Source of the DNA: Paramecium pentaurelia
Lineage: Eukaryota > Ciliophora > Oligohymenophorea > Peniculida > Parameciidae
Length of the DNA stretch: 64,000 bases
Assembly: GCA_905183005.1 (NCBI GenBank)
Contig: CAJJDO010000061.1
Coordinates: 319,338-383,337, forward strand
Direction of reading: 5' to 3'
Shown: piece by piece, positions 1 to 12,219 of the stretch
Numbering within the stretch: the stretch's first letter is position 1
Layout of the letters: every line of letters starts with the position of its first letter
Translations under genes and position numbers: made by a program
Notes under the pieces: generated by a model
The model's input: only the letters and a program-made list of their open reading frames with translations
What the model was told of the DNA's origin: nothing
Databases searched by the model: none

Positions 1-1012
1 ATATAGATTACTAATTTCTTTCTTGATCATCTAATTGTGTATTTAAGAATTCTAATAAATTTGTATAAGTGTATGGATAAGAATGAGCAAAGTAGACCTT
101 ATCATCATTATGTTTGAATGTGTAATGAAATCTTAACTGATAGTATTTCTTTTTTAAAGAAAGTGGATATTCCTTCATAAATGGACTTTTAAAATAGCTA
201 ATGTTGAATCCATCTCTACACCATTCAGTTCCACTTAATTGGTTATCTTTAATAGAATAGACAGCTGGTTGCAATCCCTCATTAAAAAGACTGCCACTTT
301 TCAACTAGATTGTTATGAGAAACGATCTTATACATGATTGAGCAAATTAAATTATATGGTCTATCCTGCCTTAGCTCCAGTTACACTAAAAAAGAACCAT
401 TAAGTGTTTCCCCTTGTATTAATATCATTTTAGATGACCAAATCATACACATTTTCTGATTTCTTAAAGGCACAAAAGAGGTTGCCTGATTCAAAATTTG
501 AATCAAATTGAATTTAATCAGAAGCGCAGGATGTTAATTTTTAATCAAAAAGTGCTTCTCCTCTAAAGTAAACTCTTGGCTGTGCTCTTTGTTTAGCATT
601 ATAAATACCTTTTAAAATTAGCAATTAGAGTGGCAAAATATGTTCTGTCATTACTAGTCCTTTTTCCTAAATCCAACTGATCAAATCGCTTATACACAAG
701 ATTTTGTTTATTTTCATCATAATAATCAAGAAGAGTTCTATTATCATCATTAATAGGAGTTTCAGAAATTGCACAATTACGTTGTGTTGATTCTTCTAAA
801 AAAGGGACATAAGTTTTAAAAAATTATGGAAGTGATCTAAATGTATTAAAAAATAATTATTACTTAAGTGGGTATAATGATTTAACATCAATATCAATTG
901 TCAATTTCCTGGGAAGTAATTCATTTGCAGGAGGTAATTTTGTAAGTGTTTCATACACCTATATATCATCCTCACTTGAACTGTCATTGTTATTATTATT
1001 GTTGGAATTCAT
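1..1012 (-). CDS. cytosolic carboxypeptidase (CCP/AGBL), N-terminal part, cut by window edge
   Basis: M14-family enzymes of this type remove glutamates from the C-terminus or side chains of tubulin and act on cilia and other microtubules. The visible part is the start of the protein: a low-complexity Asn/Ser/Asp leader, then the CCP N-terminal beta-domain with the motifs TQWFFF, GLQPAVYS and YPYTYTNLL, which match the region just before the zinc peptidase domain in AGBL proteins. The catalytic domain lies beyond base 1. Two introns, 667-697 (31 nt) and 305-333 (29 nt), restore the frame; several TAA/TAG codons are read as Gln. The start ATG is at 1012. It is divergent from the next gene, 99 bp away. 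Seen: motifs and splice signals. Known: family role. Substrate preference is not inferable. Confidence 0.85.
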
Positions 1013-1111
1013 TAATTATAATATTTAATTGTTATATTCTAAGGGTTAGGATCTATAACAATTCCTTTACCCTTTCATCAACAATTCATATATACTAAAC
1101 CTAAATATTAA

Positions 1112-1547
1112 ATGAATAATAATAAATTCCAGTCTCAGTAATGGCAAATGTTATATGCAAAACATAAACAGACAGTAGATAAAATAGAACATCGTGAATA
1201 TAAATTCCTTAATGAAGTAGAACTCTAATTATAGAGATGTAATTTCTTATATGATAAATCTAGAAAGGGATGCCAACAAAAAGGTCAAAAATAGTTAATA
1301 TTTCAAATAAAAGTAAATACTCTCTCGTATCATTGAATCTAATCTCATTCTCTCTAAAAAATTGTATTATATAGAACATAGAAAATAAGCAAAGTTCATG
1401 TAAATAACTAATAAAATTTATTGTGAAGCACCGATTCGTTGGTCAACCAAATCATTAAGAGAAGAAACTTATAATAAAATCAAAGAAGAAAATCATAAAT
1501 AGTTCAAAAGAATTACTCATGTCAAAGGAACTCTACAAACTTAATGA
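1112..1547 (+). CDS. small basic protein, possibly CFAP97/Hemingway-like
   Basis: About 136 residues, rich in Lys, Gln and Glu, with predicted helical character and no membrane segment. One 25-nt intron at 1239-1263 is needed to stay open; the stop is TAA-TGA, with TAA read as Gln. The C-terminal half has the spacing HRK...I...AP...TKSLREE...KIKEEN...KRI, which resembles the short CFAP97/Hemingway domain of axonemal proteins (HR-x-KV, then a charged helix ending near EN-x2-L). This resemblance is weak and is my inference; a generic coiled-coil protein is the alternative. It is divergent from the carboxypeptidase gene, which also acts on cilia. Confidence 0.5.
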
Positions 1548-1628
1548 TTAATTATAAAATTCTAAATATTCCACAATCAGCTTTATAATTCATTAAAAAC
1601 ATAAAAAAATTTAAAGATTAAAAGTATA

Positions 1629-2489
1629 TCATTAAAATTCTTTTGTATTTTTATAGGACTTCCACTTTGAATTAGATATTGTATTAAATGACATTGTTGG
1701 TTTATGAACTATATTTCTTTAAGATTTGCTATAACTAAATTAAGGAGAATCCAATTGTTTACAAGATTTAATTATGGAATATTTATTTTAAATTTATTTT
1801 TGCTATTCTAAGTCTCTTGTTGAAATACGATTTAATACTAATTTGTTGATATCTTAAGTTCTTCTGATTTATTCAAATTATTTAATTTAAAATGATTTCT
1901 AACTTTGAGGAGAAGAAATTATTGATTTTTATATTATTATTTTTTTCTAATTTAATTAGAGTTCTTTACTAATTCCTTTAATATATATACGATGGTTCTT
2001 TATTATAAATTACTTCATTTTTTTATCCCTTTTAGGTATTGATAAGTCTTCATACTTTCTTTAAAATTGAGTTAGATATCCACATTCAGAACATTCACAA
2101 CTTCTCCTTTTTAATCTAGTTTAATTATCAACACTATATTAATCAAAATTCATGGATCCTTTGAAATATTTATTAACAATAGAAATCGAACGATTTGAGT
2201 TCCTTAAAAGTCTTCCATTTTCACTATCCATTAGACTTAATTCACTAGGAGTTTCAGTCTTAATTTCATCACATAAACTTAACTTTCTTAAATTCTCTAC
2301 TTGATTCTAGTAATCAATTTCTTTTTAAGTTGGTAAATTAGCATGTTGTTATTAGAATTGATTAATCTTTCCACATTAATTACAATAACATGATTTTCTT
2401 CTGGTTGGATGCTCAAAGTGAAATGTGTTTATTTTGTTTAAACTTTTACTTCTAAAATCAATGATGTTTACTGAAAGATAAGAATTCAT
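1629..2489 (-). CDS. protein with two C-x-C-x2-C mini-motifs
   Basis: Single exon of 286 codons using the ciliate code; the start ATG at 2489 is the first in frame and the end is TAA-TGA. I recognise no named domain. Two copies of a short cysteine motif are visible: RRKSCYCNQCGKINQFQ near residue 30 and RRSCECSECGYLTQFQ near residue 130, each preceded by basic residues and followed by Gln-Phe. The rest is polar, Ser/Gln/Lys-rich and probably disordered. The same motif occurs once in each of two tandem genes at 32911-34479. The three cysteines plus a nearby residue could bind zinc, but that is inference. Confidence 0.8.
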
Positions 2490-2745
2490 TATTTCTTATC
2501 AAAATTAGAATTAATTATTTTGTACTTTTATATGAAATATATATTTGACTTATAAATACTATAGGAATTTAAATTAGATTTATTTTTGAAATATATATTA
2601 ATAAAAATTTTATAGAAAGACCATTTACTTTAAGTTAAGTATTGATAAATACAATAATTGATAATATAAGTAATGATTTTAAATTTCATAATTAAAAACA
2701 ACAGATATTTAATATGACATATTAATTATTTTTTTTGATTAATTA

Positions 2746-4167
2746 ATGATTATCCAATTCATCAATATATTAGAAGAGTAATTGCAAAAGATAAATTTCA
2801 TCAATTTTGAGATTGACCTTTTCGTAATTCTTCTTTATATGGTAATATATATTACAATATTATGTATAGATAATTTGTACTCCACTTGGATTTTTGTTTC
2901 ATTACATCAAGAATCCAAATGGAAGACTTTATTATAATCTATTTATGGGAATATTCTTTTCAGTGATTATTTGTAAAGAATGGTTTCCTTTGATGTTAGG
3001 ATGGACTATTGTTATTTACTTTATTGCATAAATCTTTAAAAAATGTGCATTACCTGTTTCCATAGTTGCATTTGGTGTTCTATCCTTTGTTCATATCTAT
3101 AGACTCATCTATTAGTACCTGAGTTGGAGAATGGATTATAATGCAATTCAAATGTTGTTAACAGCAAGATATATATTTTATGCTTGTGACAAATAAGACG
3201 GAAAGGTATAAGGTAAAACATCTTTTATGATGTATTTGTCATACATTTTTATGTTCCCCAATCTAGTTGTCGCACCAATTCCATATTATGCATTTGTTAG
3301 TTTAATAGAAAGAAAAACCGATTATTCATATTATACACCTAAATTTGCTTTGATTTCATTTCTTAAGGCCTTAGCAGTTAGTATGGCAGAATTACTTATA
3401 AGACCTCATTTTGATACAGATTGGTATTATTCAGATGAATGGAAATATCAATACAGTTTATGGTTTAAATTTGCTATGATTTTTATTATTACTCCCTGTG
3501 CTAGATTCACATATATTGCTGCCTTTTATTTTACATAAGCAGCAATGGATGCTATGGGATTAACCTATAATGATAAGACAAGTAAAAATAAGTTAATCAA
3601 TTTATAGAAAAAAATGATTTATGGCTTGTATTTGATTATTCTTTTGAATTAGAAAAGAATGTAGTAATAAAAACATAGAAATGGAATTGTAATATTTAAA
3701 ATTGGTTAAAATATTGTTTTTATGATCGTCTTTAAAAGAGATTTGGTAATTTAACATTCTATCTTGTCTTTATGATCAGTAGTCTATGGTATATAGTGTT
3801 ATTATAAATAGGCATGGATTTTATCTTAGTTATTATTTTTTCTTTATCTTTTGGGCCATTACAGGATAAGTTTATAAATACTTTTACAAAGCTTAAAGAA
3901 GATTTTATTTGTAAATTATGTTTATAAATATTAAGTATTCCACAATCAATAAGACATTTATTGGCTTGGATATTTGGTATATTGACATTTGATCATTTTG
4001 CAACAGCTGTTCGTGTATTATAATGGGAGAAGACAATAGAATTGCATAATAGTGTATATTGGATTCCTCATATTGTAATTTTGGTGATTTTCTTATTCTT
4101 CAATATCACCTAATATGGTCAGAAGGATGGAAAACCAAAGGATGGAAGATCTAAGAAGTAGGAATGA
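2746..4167 (+). CDS. MBOAT-family membrane protein (lysophospholipid acyltransferase-like)
   Basis: Multi-pass membrane protein of about 440 residues. The N-terminal order PLGFLFHYI, then RMDYNAIQMLLTARY and the FMFPNLVVAPIPYYAF segment match the membrane-bound O-acyltransferase fold of lysophospholipid acyltransferases, which re-acylate lysolipids in the ER. Introns: 2842-2869, 3628-3652, 3705-3738. The C-terminal half is hydrophobic and ends in a short Lys-rich tail. The usual W-H pair of the active-site membrane segment is replaced by SSLWYIVLL, and I do not find the usual WN motif, so activity is uncertain. The 34-nt third intron is long for this window; an exon error there could hide residues. 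Confidence 0.7.
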
Positions 4168-4213
4168 ATTTTGTTTATATAGTAAGTACACATTAAACAA
4201 AAATATAATCAAA

Positions 4214-4765
4214 TCAAATTTTCGGTTTTCTCAATATTTCTTAAATTAAATACAATAAAGAGAGAACTAACATTATTGTTTAAATAATTAAATACGATCT
4301 AGGCACATAGCTAAACTATGAAATTAATCTAACTGCTACCATCATTAAATTTTTACTAATTTTAAAGGATTTATTGCTAGTAATTTTGTGAGTTGAATTA
4401 CTATTCATTTTTTATTCAATTGTAAATTATTCTATTGTATGTCCATCTAAATAAAGTTAGACATCCAATAATAAATAAGATTCACTTGAAATTATTTCCA
4501 AACTTATTGGAGGATTAAGCTAATCTTTAACTGTAAATTATCCTCCCTATTCAGGTAAAACAACTACTTCCTAAGACTCCTATTGTAATACAATGGATGG
4601 AATAAGTAAAATCAAAAAAAACAGACCTATAATTAGAATTCAATTGATACTAGATAAGGTAAAGCCATAAATTCTTTTTTAAGTTCTCTTGAAATACTAA
4701 TCAATACTGGTTGTAAAGGAATCCTATTGCATATCCCTTTCATATATTAGGTATTTCTGTTTCAT
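4214..4765 (-). CDS. small two-TM protein, unknown function
   Basis: About 175 residues. A 24-nt intron (4627-4650) containing an in-frame TGA separates a polar N-terminal head from the rest. Two hydrophobic stretches are visible, SLFFLILLIPSIVL near residue 40 and a second close to the C-terminus (YLIIQTIMLVLSLLYL), enclosing a polar loop of about 90 residues rich in Gln, Glu and Ser. This is the layout of a small endomembrane protein with a lumenal loop. I recognise no family. The gene is convergent with the MBOAT gene, 46 bp between stop codons. The start ATG is the first that gives a continuous frame. Confidence 0.65.
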
Positions 4766-4826
4766 AAAACTAATCACTGGCCGCGGTTCCATTAATTTTT
4801 TTAATAAAATTTTGGATCTAATAATA

Positions 4827-6491
4827 ATGGATCAGATTACAATAAAAGACTTAGATTAAGGATCTATTCTTTATGAAGTATAATCCTCTAATATAAAACT
4901 CAATAAATCATCACATTGGGAATACTATTGGCAACAACTATTCGAAACTCATAAATTATTATGTACTGCTGCATAAGAAAATGATATTGAATAGTTGCAA
5001 ATTCTATTATCACCCAAATATCATTTACCAATTGATATCAATATGAAATTGGAAGAATAGTGGTCTTGTCTCCATTATGCGGCTATGGAAGGTCATTTTG
5101 AATCATGTAGATTATTGCTGGAACATTAAGCTAAACCAGACATAACTAATGTGTAATAAAGGACTCCATTACATATAGCAGCTCTTAAAGGATATTTAAA
5201 AATTTGCAAATTACTATTATAATATGGAGCTTCTGTAAACTTATTCGATTATTAATACAATTCTCCTTTGCATCTTGCATCTCAATATGGTAATAAAGAA
5301 ATAATAGAATTATTATTGGATAATGGAGCTGATTATAATGTTAGGAATCATTTTAATTTCAATGCTTATGATATTGGTTTAGATTAACAGACTTTAGAAA
5401 TATTTGAAAAAAGAGGACTTTATTAAGATTATTAGAAAAAGTCATTTAGAGGAATACATAATAGGAATGATCATATTAAAAATCTATTAAAATTATCAGA
5501 TCGACAAAGCACATAAGCAAGTTAAGTTAAAGTTAGTAGAGTTGAAATACAATAAGTTGGTCCTTAAGATTTTTCAGTATTAAGTTAATTGGGTAAAGGA
5601 TCTTTTGGATAAGTATATTTAGTTTAAAAGAAAGGGAATACTAATTATTACGCAATGAAAATATTATTCAAAAAAAAATTATAAGCAGCTGGTATAGTTA
5701 GATATATTTAAACAGAGAGAAAAATATTAACTTATGTTACATCTCCATTTATAGTTAAATTACATCATGCATTTTAAACAGAAAATAAACTTTATATGAT
5801 TTTAGATTATTGTCCAGGAGGAGATTTAGAATAATTAATGAATGAAAGAGGAAAATTACCTGAAAAAGCAGCTAAGGCTTATGCATGTGAAATATTATTA
5901 GCTTTGGAAACATTACATTAAAATTGTATTGTTTATAGAGATTTAAAGCCTTCAAATGTTGTTATTGATAAAGATGGTCATGCATTGTTAACAGACTTTG
6001 GATTATCAAAAGAATTAAATGCTTAAAGAACTACAAGTTTTTGTGGAAGTTATGCTTATTTAGCACCAGAAATGTTAGATAAAAGTGGTCATGGATATCC
6101 ATTAGATTGGTATTTATTTGGAGTGTTTATATATGAATTGGTTTATGGTAAACCACCTTTTTATGAAAGAGATAGAAATACTATGTATAAAAATATCAAG
6201 ACAAGTGAACCACCAAGACCAGATAATATAAGTGATGATTTATGGGATCTCTTAAAAAGATTATTAGAGAAGAATTAATCAAAAAGATTAGGATCAAAAG
6301 AAGATGCAGAAGAACTCAAAAATCATTCTTGGTTTAAAAATGTGAATTGGTAATAAGTAATTTAGAGAAAGTAACCAGTACCTAAAGCTAGTTTGAGAAC
6401 TGAAAATTGTGATTTAGATTTGAAATTAACATTCTCAGAAAATGCTTAACATCCTGAAAAACATAATTTTATACATGATTGGGATTATTGA
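4827..6491 (+). CDS. ankyrin-repeat AGC-type serine/threonine kinase
   Basis: Single exon of 554 codons. Residues about 45-210 hold at least three ankyrin repeats (SCLHYAAMEGHFESCRLLL, TPLHIAALKGYLKICKLLL, SPLHLASQYGNKEIIELLL). The kinase domain follows from about residue 250: GKGSFGQV glycine loop, AMK lysine, YRDLKPSN catalytic loop, DFG, a TTSFCGSYAYLAPE activation segment typical of AGC kinases phosphorylated by PDK1, and LDWYLFG. A short AGC tail follows, but I see no clear hydrophobic F-x2-F-S/T motif. All catalytic residues are present, so it should be active. Ankyrin repeats probably tether it to a partner. The substrate cannot be inferred. Confidence 0.9.
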
Positions 6492-6791
6492 TACTATAAC
6501 TATATTAAATTATAATTCAATAAATTAATCAAAATCAATAAGGAAAGCTTTTTACTCTTAAAATTTATATATACAACTATCAATAATTATTATTATTAAA
6601 TTAGATTATACTAATTATCAAGTTTTTAGTATTTTTTAATTAAAATCTTTTCTTCTGTTAATAATAAAATTAGAAAATATCTTAATTAAAAATAAATATT
6701 AATTTTCATCAAAAAAAAAATCATAATTTTTAAAATGTTCTACCACAATATAAATTATCTTTGAGAAAGGTAATTATATACATATAATTAA
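6492..6791. other. AT-rich convergent intergenic region
   Basis: About 300 bp between the stop codons of the kinase and CXC genes. It consists of A/T runs and short homopolymers; no open frame, tRNA-like fold or strong inverted repeat was noticed. It presumably holds both 3' ends. Confidence 0.5.
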
Positions 6792-7615
6792 TCATATTTT
6801 TTTAATTTTCTTATTTAATTATGTTTTTTATTTTTTATTTTGACAATCTGAACATTGGCAATGTGAACTACATTTTTTGTTTCTTATAAAACATTCACAA
6901 TATCCTTTTATACATTTAGTTTTTTTGCATTTACATCCCCATACCTATCGTGTGTCAAAAGAATCAAGATCATGATGTGAAGCCCTTTATTCTTTAATTT
7001 TAATCTATTCAACTGCCTTAAGAACTTCATCTGTATGTTATCCATCATTATAACAATCAGAACATTTACATTCTTAAGTGCATTATCTTCTATTATGAAA
7101 ACAAGAACAGTATAATTATAAACAATTTGTTTTAGCACAATGACAAGGCTTAATATCTGAGTCTAAAGTAGGAGAGTCATCAACCTTTTATTAAATTAAA
7201 CTGAAATATGTACATTATAGTTAGCTTTACTTGCCTTCCTTCTAGTTCTAGAATTCACAATAGACTCCTCTTATATTGAAATTTATTCAGGCTAAATATC
7301 AATTGATAATGCACTTTTGAGTTAATTATCTGTTCTTAGTAATTTAGAGGGACTTAGAATTTCGATTTACATCATTTATTGTTATTTTTCATCTTGAATC
7401 TAGTTTAGAGAAGGACTGGAATTTAATTACTCTTGAATCTGTATGATAGGTTGATCTTCAATAGAGAATTTACTTTAAAATTTAGAATAAGTATCTCGTA
7501 ATATTTATTTATCTTGTGGTTCAAATTCATCTTCAAAACCTTCTTTTTTCTAAGACCAAGGAAACTCTGGAGATGAAATATATCCAGCACTATTATTATA
7601 GCTTTAATAATTCAT
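6792..7615 (-). CDS. CXC/CRC-domain DNA-binding protein (LIN54/tesmin/TSO1 type)
   Basis: The C-terminal half carries two cysteine-rich CXC motifs joined by a linker: the first begins KPCHCAKTNCLQLYCSCF and the second GCKCKKTKCIKGYCECF, each continuing with C-x-C-x2-C. This paired arrangement defines the CRC domain, which binds the CHR promoter element; in animals LIN54 brings the MuvB/DREAM complex to cell-cycle genes. Residues 1-150 are polar and likely disordered. A 29-nt intron at 7185-7213 joins the halves. At about 264 residues it is much shorter than LIN54, so orthology is uncertain, but the domain is clear. A LIN9-like and a Myb gene occur in the same window. Confidence 0.87.
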
Positions 7616-7628
7616 TAATAATAAATCA

Positions 7629-8552
7629 TCATTTTTAGTTATATATTATATCAACTATGTCTTCCAAAGGCAATTCTTTAAATAATTCCACGTATTCTCT
7701 GGCTAGTTGTTCACTGCAATCAACGATTTGGGCTAATAGTTTTACTTTATCTTATAATTCATTATTAACAGGTTCTTATACTTAGACTGACTCTTAAATT
7801 TCAGGTTATGAGACTTATATATCCTCTTTAATTTATTAAGTTTAATCAACTTAAACTTCACAAGTTTATGGGAAATCCAATTGATCAAATTATTAAGTCT
7901 ATTCTTATGGTTTTTCTTATTCTTAAACTTTTTGAATTTCCATTTAAGTTTTAATCACATTGATTAAATCTGAAGCAACAGTACTAGCTGTTTCTTTGAT
8001 TTCCTTAAATTTAGGGTTTTCAATAATCTACATAAAGTGATTAAAGATATGAGGAAAAGGACCTACATGATGAAATTCTCTATGAATAAATGGTTTTTAT
8101 TTTTAAGAATGAGATTTTTAGAAATCTTCTAATTCTTAAGAGTTACTAATTTTGAATAGTTTATGATTATTATGAAGATTTTTAGATTGGCATGATTCAC
8201 ATAAATCAAAATCTGGACATTCAAGACATTTAAATCTAGAACCAATAATAGGATGTTTTTAACAACCATCACAAGTGTGATAAGAATGAATCATCTTTTA
8301 TTCTATTTATGAAGGTATCAATTATTCTACAACTTACAATTTAACAGTATGATGAGCTTCATCAATTAAAATTTGTAAATCCTCTTAACAGCTAAGAGAT
8401 ATTTCATCATTTTCATTATCAAAGTATGTTAATTTGAAGTTTGAATTAATTTATGGATAAACTTTCTTAACATGTGCTTTGAGTGCTGAAAGTGTTGGGT
8501 TATCTAGTTTTACAAGATGAATTTCTTTGTTATGTACCAACTTGAATTTCAT
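7629..8552 (-). CDS. PB1-ZZ-UBA protein, p62/NBR1-like autophagy receptor candidate
   Basis: Single exon, 307 residues. Residues 1-70 form a PB1 domain with an acidic OPCA-like segment (YFDNENDEISLSCQEDL); 90-135 form a ZZ zinc finger (CDGC...CLEC...DLCESC...HNNH); the last 45 residues resemble a three-helix UBA domain. This is the domain order of selective autophagy receptors, which polymerise through PB1, bind ubiquitin through UBA and bind Atg8 through a short hydrophobic motif. FDQL at about residue 222 fits the loose W/F/Y-x2-L/I/V pattern. The UBA lacks the usual MGF signature. Only 13 bp separates it from the CXC gene downstream. Domains are seen; the autophagy role is inferred. Confidence 0.8.
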
Positions 8553-8910
8553 TTATTAATTTTATAATGAAAAAATAATTAAATTTTGATTAATTTATAA
8601 AATAATTAGCACCTCAGTATCTGATTGATACCGATATAGATTAGGAAGAAAGATAATTTGTTTAAAATATATGGTTTTCTTTAATTGATTCGAATTTAAT
8701 AGAATTTATGTTCTTTAGTAATTGTCAGAATTTTAGCGGATTTTGTTTAAAAAATATAAAAATATAAGAATTTTTTAATTTTTTCATAACGTGAGTCTTT
8801 TTCAATTTTTGAAAAATAATCAATTAAATGGACTTATTTAATTAAGTATTTGATTTGGTCGAGTAAAACATGATAAAAATTTTATTTGTATGAATTAAAT
8901 TAATTAAATA
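8553..8910. other. divergent intergenic region between p62-like and SPT16 genes
   Basis: About 360 bp separating two start codons, so it should contain both promoters. AT-rich with a few A/T homopolymers; no clear element or RNA gene was recognised. Confidence 0.5.
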
Positions 8911-11900
8911 ATGGATAAAAAGATTTTAGCAGATGTATTCTTAAGACATTTGGAATAATTAGTGAGTAGACTTAATGATGTATATAAATTTATAGATTTC
9001 AATAGGAGATTCCAGCTATCTGTATATTATCAGGTAAGGAGGATGGATCAATCAAACCAAAAACAAAAGCATTATTTGTATGGCTATTTGGATACGATAT
9101 GATTGAGACTGTCTTTTTAGCCACAAAGAAATAGATTTTTTACTTAGCAAGTGATAAGAAACGTAAGATTCTTAAGTGAGTTTATAGTTCAGATGATGGA
9201 AGAGACAAGGTAAAAGTTAAGTGGAAAGTTTGAGGTTCATTTTTATAAGAAGATGAATGATAATAGAGAATCATTTGAAAAGATTAGATAAAAAATAGAA
9301 AATGTTAAATTGGGAATGCCAATTACTGAAAAATAAGCAGGAAGTTTAGCTGCTGAATGGTATGAATATAAAGGATGGTAATAAATAGTGGATGCCAATT
9401 AATTAATTAGTGATGTATTAGCAGTTAAAGATGATTAAGAATAAGGTTTTATATAGTAATCTTCATAATTAACTACCCGCCTATTTAAGAAATTGATTAA
9501 ATAAATAGAAGATTCAATAGATGTTGGTACACGTATCACTCATTAAGATTTGGCAAAGAAAGTTGAATAATCTTTAGAAAATGATAAACAAAAAGTAATG
9601 AAAGAGATTGGATTGTAAGATGGTCTCTATGATTTTGCTTATACACCAATAATTTAGAGTGGAGGTAATTATTAGTAAGTGGAAGGACCCAATAAAGATT
9701 ATCTTTCATCAGATGTTATCATAATCTAAATTGGTACCTAAGTCAATGAATATAATACCAATTGTATCCGTACACTCTTTATAAATCCCACTGAAATTTA
9801 GAAAAAACTTTATAATGCAATTTTAGAAGTATAAAATAAAATCATTACATAAATGACTATTGGTACATCTCTAAATGTGGTATTCAAAGATTCACTTCAA
9901 TTATTGTAAAACAAATTGTAAGAACTCAACTTATAAAATTTATAATTACCTACATCATTTGGATATGGAATAGGACTTGAATTAAAAGAATCCTGTTTGA
10001 ATATAAATGAAAAATCTACTCATATAGTAACCAAAGGAGAAGTATATTTTATAAATGTCTTATTGGAAAATGTCTAGAATGGATAAAAAAATATCACTTA
10101 CACAATTTAAGTTGGAGATGTGATTGTAATCACTAATGGTGCTGCTACAATTACCACTACACAAATTCCAAAAGCTTATAAATAAATATCTTATTAATTG
10201 TAAGAAGAAGATGAACCTGAAAGAAAACCAGCTCCAGTATAAACAGATAAAGATAAACCCATAAGAGCTAGACCTCGTAATTAATAAATATAGATTCAAA
10301 GATAAAATGAAAAATAGAGATAGATTCATTAAGAGAAATTAGCTAAAGATAAATAGACTGAATTAGAATAAAGATTAGAATAAGATTAATTTGTTTAAAA
10401 TTAATAAGAAGTTAAAGCTTTAGAATTGGATAAATTATCATGTTACTAAAGACCAGAACAATATCCAAAAGAACTTTAGAAAGGATAGATTTATATTGAT
10501 AATTATAAATGTGCTCTTTTAGTACCATTATTGGGAACTCATATTCCATTTCATGTATCTTGTATAAAGAATGTGAGTAAAATTGATGAAGGTAAAATGG
10601 GATCATCAATAAGAATTAATTTTTTTACATCAGAAACAACAACTGGATAGATTTAATTTCCAAAAGTTGATGGTGAAACAATCTTCATAAAGGAATTATA
10701 ATATAGATCTAAGAAATCAGATCGTCCATAGAATTTAATACTTTAAATTAAATCATTACAAAAGAAAGTTAAGACTGAGTAATAAGTAGAAAGAGAGAAA
10801 TAAAATGTAGGAGATATGGAACCATTAATAGTAAATAAAGGAGGTCGAAAACCAATATTTAAGGATTTAAAAGTGAGACCTACTTTTGGATCTGGAAAGG
10901 CAGCAGGAGTTTTAGAAGTTCATAATAATGGATTTCGTTATATCCATTCTAATAAAGAATAATTGGATATTGTATTCAAAAACATTAAACATTATATATA
11001 TTAAAGTCCAGAATAGGATATTATAGCTGCTTTACATTTTCATTTACATTCTCCAATTGTATTAGGTAAACGTAAAACAAATGATGTTCAATTTTATTGT
11101 GAAGTTGGTGGTGCAGTAGAACATTTAGAAGGTAGAAAGAAAACAAATAGAAATGATGAGGATGAAATTGAAGAAGAAGAAAGATTAAGAATGCATAGAA
11201 AAAAGATGGCAAAAGAATTTGAAGTGTTTATTAAGACTATAGAAGAATTGGGAGCAGAATATAAAATATCATTTGAAAAACCATTTCGTGATTTAGGATT
11301 TGAAGGTAATTGGAATAGAGCAAGATTATTCTTATAACCTACTCGTGATACATTGATGAATGTTGTTGAAAGTCCATTCTTTATTTTAACTTTGAATGAA
11401 GTAGAAATATGTTGTTTTGAACGTATAATACCAGGCATTAAATCTTTTGATTTAGTATTTGTATTCAAAAACTATGATAAACCAGTACTTAGAATTGAGA
11501 GTATTGATATTAAAGATTTAGAAGGAGTCAAAAATTGGTTAGATAGAGTATATTATTATTATTATAGTAGATGAATCTTCTCTTTTTTGAAGTGGGTTAG
11601 AATTTGGTTTGGAAGAATGTTCTTGCATAAATTTAGAAAGATATTCCAGGATTTGTTTAAGATGGAGGATGGACAAATATTTTAGCAGAGAGTGAAGAAG
11701 AAGGAGATGAAGAAGATGATCCAGAAGCAGGTGATAGTGAATTCTCACCTAATGAATCTGTATATATATATATATATTTAAATCATTTAGGGTGATGATG
11801 GTGAGGATGATTCTGATTTTACAGAAGATGATGAAGATGGTGATGAGGATGCTGATGAAGATGATGATGATGAAGATCTATCTGATGTTCTTGATCTTAA

Positions 11901-12125
11901 TAACATTAGTGATTAAGATGATGAAGAGGATGGTGAAGAGGATTCAGATTCTGGTATTGATTATCTACTTATCAAGTAGATAAAAATAAAAGAAAAGGGT
12001 AAGTAAAAGGCCATTCAAAACCATAGTAAAATATTTAGAATACAAAACCATAACCAAAACCATAATAATCTGGACCACCTCCTCGTTCCACTCAACCTCA
12101 AAAACGTTAGCCATAAAGGAAATGA
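8911..12125 (+). CDS. SPT16: FACT complex histone chaperone subunit SPT16
   Basis: FACT moves and reassembles H2A-H2B during transcription and replication. The frame is open for about 1,025 residues, the normal SPT16 size. The N-terminal peptidase-like lobe (KTKALFVWLFGYDMIETV, then FGYGIGLELKES), the middle domain (VHNNGFRYIH, then ALHFHLHSPIVLGKRKTNDVQFY) and the SPT16-type GGW segment before a very acidic Asp/Glu tail are all visible. Introns: 8980-9005, 9176-9209 (34 nt, less certain), 11548-11567 (20 nt), 11760-11790 (an alternating TA intron) and 11954-11979. The protein ends in a basic Pro/Gln tail. Antisense ORFs across 11.0-11.7 kb are shadows of this gene. Confidence 0.93.
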
Positions 12126-12219
12126 GTATCATTAAATTTTATTGATTATATTTAATACTTAGTAAAATTAATACTAGTAATTTCAATAAGTTATATATAT
12201 ATATATATATATATTAATT

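Noticed and set aside
3227..3538. Stand-alone small ORF
   Set aside because: It is the middle of the MBOAT gene, open on both sides under the ciliate code.
11021..11748. Minus-strand ORFs
   Set aside because: Antisense to conserved SPT16 coding sequence, with low-complexity Leu/His/Ser content.
12192..12212. TA microsatellite
   Set aside because: Similar TA runs occur in several introns and spacers; expected in AT-rich DNA.
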